From Acidimicrobiia bacterium (GTDB taxonomy: Bacteria; Actinomycetota; Acidimicrobiia; Spongiisociales; SHLN01), in NCBI GenBank assembly GCA_013002865.1, contig JABDLU010000133.1:1-48757 (forward strand): 48,757 bases of DNA, written 5' to 3'. Below, piece after piece: positions 44,128 to 48,757 of this stretch (the stretch's first letter is position 1; each line of letters begins with the position of its first letter). The position numbers and the translations under genes were made by a program. The notes under the pieces are model-generated. The model did no database searches. It saw nothing but the letters and a program-made list of their open reading frames with translations, and was not told the DNA's origin.

Positions 44128-45036
44128 CGGTGCGTCCGGCCCGGCCGCCGTACCGAGCAAGTCCGCATCGATCCGGTCGAGCAAGCCGGCTGAAGCGGTC
44201 TCGTCGAACTTGCGGGCGAAGACACACCGAGAGGCCGCCAGCGCATCGAAGTCGCCCACGGTGAGTGTCTTGGGGCTGTACGCGAGCCCGACGTCGAAAT
44301 CGATGAAGGTGGCGCCCGATTCGGTGGGCTCGGCGATCGGCTGGACGGTTGCGTCGTGCGAGAGCTTGCCGGCGAAGGGTGAGGCCTTCACGATGGACTG
44401 GAACACGACCTCTTCGGGGAGGAAGCTCCACCGATGCCACCGCAGGTAGCCCGGGTTCTCGTCGAGGAACCGGATGATGTGCTCAGCGCACGGGCGAGTT
44501 AGCGACCACCACGACCACCCGTGGTACTGGGGGATCTTCCGATACGGCCGGCGGGGAATCTTCTCCGAGAGCTGCAGCCGCCGCTTGGCCGGCAGCAGCG
44601 GCACATCGAGGAAGTAGTAGTGCCGCACGATCCGGTTGATGCTGTGCCCATCCTCACCGGACAGGGAACGGTTCACCCGCAGGAACTCGGTGTCGCCGTC
44701 GAGCATCTGGTGGATCCGCTCGAGCGGGGCGATCGGATAGTCCGAGCCGCTGAGCAGGGCAACACGATCTACTCGTGGTGAGGCTGCCAGGGCGGCCCGG
44801 ACCAGATGCAGCTGGGCCCGGGTCAGGCTGAGACCGCCCCACCGGATGCGCTCTCGCTGGCGGCCTTCCAGATAGGTGACGCCTTCACCCGGCGGCAGGG
44901 CCCGTGTAAACCCGTCCAGATCGGCCTTGCGATCGACATGAATGAAGAACTCGACCCACTCCGCTGTTAGCCGATCCACCAGGCGGGCGAGGTGATCGGG
45001 CTGGTGGTAGGCGGTGATGAGAACGGCGAGGCGCAT
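44125..45036 (-). CDS. Core-2/I-branching-type glycosyltransferase (GT14)
   Basis: 303 residues. N-terminal LITAYHQPDHLARLVDRL, FFIHVDRKADL, RIRWGGLSLTRAQLHLVRAAL, LLSGSDYPI, and later WSWWSLTRPCAEHI and LPEEVVFQSIV fit GT14 beta-N-acetylglucosaminyl/xylosyl-type transferases. Acceptor unknown; cell-surface glycan is likely. It precedes udk by 9 nt. A TACGCT -10 box lies 11 nt before the ATG. Confidence 0.85.
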   Translation of the reverse strand: MRLAVLITAYHQPDHLARLVDRLTAEWVEFFIHVDRKADLDGFTRALPPGEGVTYLEGRQRERIRWGGLSLTRAQLHLVRAALAASPRVDRVALLSGSDYPIAPLERIHQMLDGDTEFLRVNRSLSGEDGHSINRIVRHYYFLDVPLLPAKRRLQLSEKIPRRPYRKIPQYHGWSWWSLTRPCAEHIIRFLDENPGYLRWHRWSFLPEEVVFQSIVKASPFAGKLSHDATVQPIAEPTESGATFIDFDVGLAYSPKTLTVGDFDALAASRCVFARKFDETASAGLLDRIDADLLGTAAGPDAP

Positions 45037-45077
45037 ATCGGGCCGTCAGCGTACCCACCGGGCTGGTTTGTCATACA

Positions 45078-45464
45078 ATGTTGGTTCCGATGGAAACTGG
45101 CCAACCAACAACGCGCGTCGACAAGCCCTGGGGCTGGGAGCTGTGGTGGACGGTGACCGACCGCTATGTGGGCAAGGTCATCTTCATCACCGCCGGCCGC
45201 CGGCTGTCCCTGCAGTATCACAACCACAAGGACGAGTCCGTCTTCGTGATTGAGGGCGACATGATCCTGCATTTGGAAAACGGTGACGGAGAGCTCGAAC
45301 CCATCCCGCTCGGGCCGGGCGAGTTCCACCGGGTCACGGTCGGCAAGCGGCATCGATTCGAAGCCGTGACCGATACCAAGCTGATCGAGGTGTCGACGCC
45401 GGAACTCGATGACGTCGTACGCCTCGAGGATGACTTCGGCCGGGAAGGGACCTCAGCGCCCTGA
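45078..45464 (+). CDS. Cupin protein similar to mannose-6-phosphate isomerase C-terminal domain
   Basis: 128 residues, a single cupin: VDKPWGWELWWTV start, RRLSLQYHNHKDESVFVIEGDMIL (metal His/Glu cluster), PLGPGEFHRVTVGKRHRFEA and LIEVSTPELDDVVRLEDDFGR, as in type II phosphomannose isomerase/ManC C-terminal domains. A small stand-alone sugar-phosphate isomerase is possible. A TACAAT box overlaps the first codon, so an ATG 12 nt further in (45090) may be the true start. Confidence 0.82.
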   Translation: MLVPMETGQPTTRVDKPWGWELWWTVTDRYVGKVIFITAGRRLSLQYHNHKDESVFVIEGDMILHLENGDGELEPIPLGPGEFHRVTVGKRHRFEAVTDTKLIEVSTPELDDVVRLEDDFGREGTSAP

Positions 45465-46346
45465 GGGCCGGCCCAGTGCGTCGGCAACCGCCGCCACCGA
45501 GCGGTCGATGTCGCCGTCGGCGGGGAACAGCAGAGTCCGGCCGGTCACCATGCCCCGCACCTGCGGCATGGCCAGCACGGCACGCCACCGATCGACCACG
45601 GTCTCCATGTCGGCGCCGGGATCGCCACCCACCAGCAACACCGGCATCGACGTGGCGGCGACGACGGCCTCCGTCTCCCGCACCACGGGAACTTTCAGCC
45701 AGGTGTGGCTCGATTGGGCGCTCAGACCTGAGGCGACCCCCAGGGCCCTGATCAGGCCTTCGGCGTCGCTGATCACCCGCAGGCGCCCGCCTTCCTGAAT
45801 CACCGGAAGCGGCTCGAGCAGGGTCACCAGCCCGGCCCGGGCCAGCTGCTTGATGTGGGCGGCCACCGCTGCGAGCGTGGCGTTGGTGCCGGAGTCCCGC
45901 CAGTCGAGACGGATGGTCAGCTTGCCGCCGTCGAGGTTGCCGTCGGCAATGGTTGCCACGTCGTAGGCGCTCACCCGATCGTCGACCTCCCAGGTCGACC
46001 CGGACAGGCCCGATCGGTTCATCGAGCCGAGCACGACCTTGTCGTGTAGAGCACCCAGCAGCAGCAGGTCGTCGACGATGTCGGGAGTGGCCACGACCCC
46101 GTCGACCGCCGGATGCTCCAGCACGTAGACCAGGCGATCCAGCAGCTTGCGGCGGTCGCCGAGCGCGACGGGGTTGGCTCCGATCTGAAGTGAGCCGCGG
46201 GCGGCGTCATCGGCGGTCACCAGGAAGAGACCCCGTCCATCGTCGAACTCGTTTCGCCGCTTGCGAGATCGGGCCAGCTCGGCGAACACGTCGGGACGAC
46301 GCGCCCGAGCTTCGACGATATCGGCGAATTGTTGATCTGAGATCAT
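45453..46346 (-). CDS. Cgl0159-type (beta/alpha)8-fold aldolase-like protein
   Basis: 297 residues. Segments FLVTADDAARGSLQIG, GVVATPDIVDDLLLLGAL, NRSGLSGSTWEVDDR, KLTIRLDW, LVTLLEPLPVI and SSHTWLKVPVV match a class I aldolase-like barrel found next to inositol-catabolism genes in some actinobacteria. Its reaction is not established. It overlaps the convergent cupin gene by 12 nt. Confidence 0.72.
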   Translation of the reverse strand: MISDQQFADIVEARARRPDVFAELARSRKRRNEFDDGRGLFLVTADDAARGSLQIGANPVALGDRRKLLDRLVYVLEHPAVDGVVATPDIVDDLLLLGALHDKVVLGSMNRSGLSGSTWEVDDRVSAYDVATIADGNLDGGKLTIRLDWRDSGTNATLAAVAAHIKQLARAGLVTLLEPLPVIQEGGRLRVISDAEGLIRALGVASGLSAQSSHTWLKVPVVRETEAVVAATSMPVLLVGGDPGADMETVVDRWRAVLAMPQVRGMVTGRTLLFPADGDIDRSVAAVADALGRPSGR

Positions 46347-46502
46347 GCTGCGTCCCGGAGCCCTGGTGCCGCCTATTCTGGCAGATTTCGCGAGGCCACG
46401 CTGAGTGGCATAACGCAACCGCGCTGCAAGTTCCGGAACCGAATGCCGATATGCGTCGTCATAGGGCATATGCCTCGTATGCTCCGGAGCCAGGAGGGCA
46501 CC

Positions 46503-47156
46503 ATGAAACGATTGACCGGCTTAGCTCTGACACTCGCGCTGGTCGCCGCGGCCTGCGGCGGCGACGATGCCGCCGACACCACCACCACGACTGCGGCGCC
46601 CACCACGACCACCACCACGGCGCCTGCCACCACCACGACCACCGTGCCGCCCACGACGACGACGTCGTCCACCACGTTCCCGGTGAACCCGAATATTGGA
46701 ACGTCGGACACCGTCACGACCGGCGGGCTCGGCGCCATCCGCATCGGCATGAATCCGCAGGAGGCAAACATCGCCGCCGGATTCGGTCTCACCGTCGACT
46801 TCTTCGTTGATGACACCTGCTACTACCTGCTGCCGGAGCCGGTCCTCGAGAACGTTGGCTTCATGGTCAGCAACGACACCATCGCCCGCGTCGACATCTT
46901 TCCCGGCAGCAATATCACCACCCGGTCCGGTGCCCGCATCGGCATGACCGAAGCCCAGATCATCGATTTGTTCGGTGACAAGATCGAAACCAGCCCGCAC
47001 CCGTACGTGACCGGTGGCAAGTATCTGACGTTCGTGCCCGTCGACGAGATCGACAAGAACTTCCGGGTGATCTTCGAAACCAACGAGGCTGGTGTTGTCA
47101 CCAGCTACCGGTCCGGCCGCCTGCCCGAGGTGGGCTGGATCGAAGGCTGCCTGTAG
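46503..47156 (+). CDS. Lipoprotein with Thr-rich linker, unknown function
   Basis: 217 residues. Lipobox VAAAC (signal to about 18), a linker of almost pure Thr/Pro/Ala (about 25-60), and a folded domain of about 150 residues (GAIRIGMNPQEANIAAGF, DDTCYYL, ARIGMTEAQIIDLFG). Two GxxIGMT/IGMN segments look like a repeated small module. The ATG at 46503 is 7 nt after AGGAGG. No family recognised. Confidence 0.78.
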   Translation: MKRLTGLALTLALVAAACGGDDAADTTTTTAAPTTTTTTAPATTTTTVPPTTTTSSTTFPVNPNIGTSDTVTTGGLGAIRIGMNPQEANIAAGFGLTVDFFVDDTCYYLLPEPVLENVGFMVSNDTIARVDIFPGSNITTRSGARIGMTEAQIIDLFGDKIETSPHPYVTGGKYLTFVPVDEIDKNFRVIFETNEAGVVTSYRSGRLPEVGWIEGCL

Positions 47157-47348
47157 CGGACGGGCCGACTCGCCCGGCGCCGCTCGCAGCGAGGGCTCGA
47201 CCGCCGATTGATATTGCCAACAATTGGCAATAGTCGTGGTAGCTTGGGGGCACGCCTACCCGAGGGGATTTGCGAGTGCCCAACTCGTCGATTCACATGG
47301 CGTCGGACCGGTACCCGTCGTTTAGTGAGACAAACGCGAGCGTGACCG
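47157..47348. other. Intergenic region with the LacI-family promoter and leader
   Basis: 192 nt holding the palindromic operator, possible -35/-10 elements overlapping it, and a short leader ORF that overlaps the regulator start. Confidence 0.5.
47212..47232. promoter_or_regulatory. LacI-type palindromic operator
   Basis: Arms TATTGCCAA and TTGGCAATA, spaced by CAA: a perfect 9-bp dyad. TTGATA beginning at 47209 could be a -35 with the dyad in the spacer. Probable autoregulatory site. Confidence 0.65.
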
Positions 47349-47356
47349 GTGCCTGA
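47276..47356 (+). CDS. Possible leader peptide overlapping the LacI-type gene start
   Basis: GTG ORF of 26 codons with AGGGG about 9 nt upstream; its TGA lies 3 nt inside the regulator's start (GTG at 47349). Coding status uncertain. Confidence 0.35.
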   Translation: MPNSSIHMASDRYPSFSETNASVTGA

Positions 47357-48365
47357 TTCCGGCGATCGGCGCCGCCCAACTATCCGCGACGTCGCAGCCC
47401 AGGCCGGCGTGTCGAAGTCGCTGGTTTCGCTGGTCCTGCGCGACTCCCCGAAGGTGAGCGAAGGCAGCCGGGCGGCCGTCCTGACGGCCATCGACGAGCT
47501 CGGCTATCGACCGAGCGCCACCGCCCGCAGCCTGGTGAGCGGCCGCTCCGGGCTGATCGGGATCATCACCAGCAACGCGCTCGACTTCTTCTACTTCGAA
47601 GTCATCGAAGGCGTGTCGGCGCATCTGCACGGCGCAGACACGAACCTGACCCCGCTGATCAGCCACGGGACCAGAGACCTCGCAGCAGAGGCAACCGCAG
47701 CCGATCGGTTCCTCGAATTGCGGGTCGAGAGCATCATGCTCATGGGGTCGTCCATGCCAAATGCAGCCATCGAGCAGCTTGCGACCGAAGTGCCCGTCGT
47801 GCTCGTCGGGCGGTACCTCGAATGCCCCGGCGTCGATGCCATTACCACCGATGACACCCGCGGCGGCTATCTGGCCGGCCGTCACCTCACCGATCTCGGC
47901 CACCGCAGAGTCGCCCACATCACCGGAGGTGACGGGAACGGAGCCGCCGAGCGGGAGCGGGGCTTTCGGACTGCGGTCGAGGAGGCCGGAGGCGAGGCCA
48001 TCGTCGTCGACGGGAACTACAACATGGACGGCGGCCGCCGCGGCGCCCAGCAACTGATAGACCTTCCCGGAGGACCACCGACGGCCGTGTTCGCGGCCAA
48101 CGATCTGTGCGCCATCGGCGCCATGGACCAGCTGCGCCGATCCGGCCATCGAATTCCCGAGGACATCTCGATCATCGGGTACGACGACATCGAACTGGCG
48201 CAACTCGCCGGGATCGATCTAACCACTATCAACCAGCCGACCCGGCAGATGGGCGCCACCGCGGCCGCCCGCATCATCAAGCGCATTGAATCGGCCGACG
48301 AGGTCGGCCAGCAGATCTTGATCGAGCCGGCGTTGCGCGTCAGGTCGACGACCCGGCCGCTCTAA
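47349..48365 (+). CDS. LacI-family transcriptional regulator
   Basis: 338 residues. HTH TIRDVAAQAGVSKSLVSLVL (about 10-30) and hinge helix ELGYRPSATARSLVSG, then a sugar-binding-protein-like domain (GIITSNALDFFYFEVIEGV, PTAVFAANDLCAIGAMDQL, YDDIELAQLAGIDLTTINQP). Ligand and regulon unknown; no sugar operon is adjacent. The TAA shares CTAA with the convergent gene. Confidence 0.93.
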   Translation: MPDSGDRRRPTIRDVAAQAGVSKSLVSLVLRDSPKVSEGSRAAVLTAIDELGYRPSATARSLVSGRSGLIGIITSNALDFFYFEVIEGVSAHLHGADTNLTPLISHGTRDLAAEATAADRFLELRVESIMLMGSSMPNAAIEQLATEVPVVLVGRYLECPGVDAITTDDTRGGYLAGRHLTDLGHRRVAHITGGDGNGAAERERGFRTAVEEAGGEAIVVDGNYNMDGGRRGAQQLIDLPGGPPTAVFAANDLCAIGAMDQLRRSGHRIPEDISIIGYDDIELAQLAGIDLTTINQPTRQMGATAAARIIKRIESADEVGQQILIEPALRVRSTTRPL

Positions 48366-48634
48366 CCGAAGCTGGCGATCGCCCGGTCGAGCAAGTCGCC
48401 CAGCGCCGCGCGCCGGAGACGAGCCACTTGCAGCAGGCCCGGCTCAAACCCGATCAGCTCGAGGCTGGCGGGATCGGCCAGCGTCGTCTCCCCGCCGGCA
48501 CGCCGGCGGGCGCTGCGGAGATTCTCAACGTTGCCCTGCGCGAACGTGACCAGGTCTTCAATGGCCTCACTGGCAGGCACATCAGCCTCGATGAGCACGT
48601 ACGCCCGGTGCAGCACACGGTGACCATTATCCAT
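48362..48634 (-). CDS. Hypothetical protein (90 aa)
   Basis: 90 residues, soluble, charged, mostly helical: VLIEADVPASEAIEDLV, NVENLRSARRRAGGE, PGLLQVARLRRAALGDLLDRA. AAGGGGGG lies just upstream of the ATG. No family recognised. It converges with the LacI-type gene sharing its stop bases. Confidence 0.6.
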   Translation of the reverse strand: MDNGHRVLHRAYVLIEADVPASEAIEDLVTFAQGNVENLRSARRRAGGETTLADPASLELIGFEPGLLQVARLRRAALGDLLDRAIASFG

Positions 48635-48671
48635 GCCCCCCTTTTCGGCAGATCGCGGAATACCTGGAGGG

Positions 48672-48734
48672 ATCAGCTATCAGCAATCAGCAATCAGCAA
48701 TCAGCAATCAGCAATCAGCAATCAGCAATCAGCG
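48672..48734 (+). repeat. Heptamer tandem array 6
   Basis: Nine exact-length units: ATCAGCT, seven ATCAGCA, ATCAGCG. It is the most uniform of the six arrays, which suggests recent expansion. It lies upstream of the 90-aa gene; nothing is seen in the remaining 23 nt. Confidence 0.95.
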
Positions 48735-48757
48735 GGGATACCTCCCCCGCGAGCGCA

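Overview
The window comes from a high-GC actinobacterium. The evidence is an aa3 oxidase operon with a cytochrome c domain fused to CtaC, two F420-type (Ddn-like) proteins, a mycothiol-type maleylpyruvate isomerase fold protein, DUF222/HNH and Cgl0159-like proteins, Thr-rich secreted linkers, an LPNTG wall anchor, an adenosylcobalamin RNR, and many start codons 6-7 nt after a TANNNT -10 box. The flavour is Acidimicrobiia-like; the genus cannot be named from sequence alone. No phage, transposase, CRISPR array or rRNA was seen.

Layout. 1-3.3 kb: ctaC-ctaD-ctaE (minus). 3.4-6.7 kb: nucleotidyltransferase, APH-like kinase, secreted DUF4038-type glycosidase. 6.7-7.3 kb: two double-hairpin elements, two heptamer arrays, a 45-aa membrane protein and a selenocysteine tRNA (anticodon UCA). 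7.3-11.2 kb: moeA, HTH-membrane protein, cyclic-nucleotide-binding protein, a 65-aa membrane protein antisense to the queA 3' end, queA. 11.2-15.2 kb: SDR/soxR divergent pair, gpsA, F420-like protein, D-amino-acid oxidase. 15.2-20.0 kb: sensor kinase, tiny secreted protein, stand-alone REC and Hpt, OmpR-type regulator, LPNTG protein. 20.1-23.7 kb: yjbR, rnhB, MFS, LigD-type polymerase, lipoprotein. 23.7-28.1 kb: nrdJ behind tandem NrdR boxes, deaminase. 28.1-36.1 kb: acyl-CoA dehydrogenase, DUF222-HNH, ECF sigma plus membrane partner, EthD, AlkC-like glycosylase, small monooxygenase-fold protein, methyltransferase. 36.1-48.7 kb: cupin, GNAT, BON-OmpA protein with a substrate-binding lipoprotein, aldo/keto reductase, EamA, udk, GT14, cupin, aldolase-like protein, lipoprotein, LacI regulator.

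Main observations beyond the gene list: (1) six intergenic tandem arrays that keep a strict 7-nt period while the unit changes, mostly built on GAC plus four variable bases; (2) a double-hairpin element present twice with compensatory stem changes, each copy followed by a heptad array, the pair bracketing the tRNA-Sec; (3) four convergent gene pairs whose two stop codons share one tetranucleotide (CTAG three times, CTAA once); (4) widespread leaderless-type promoters, one apparently reading a 9-codon leader ORF coupled to a D-amino-acid oxidase; (5) two NrdR boxes spaced exactly 16 bp upstream of nrdJ.
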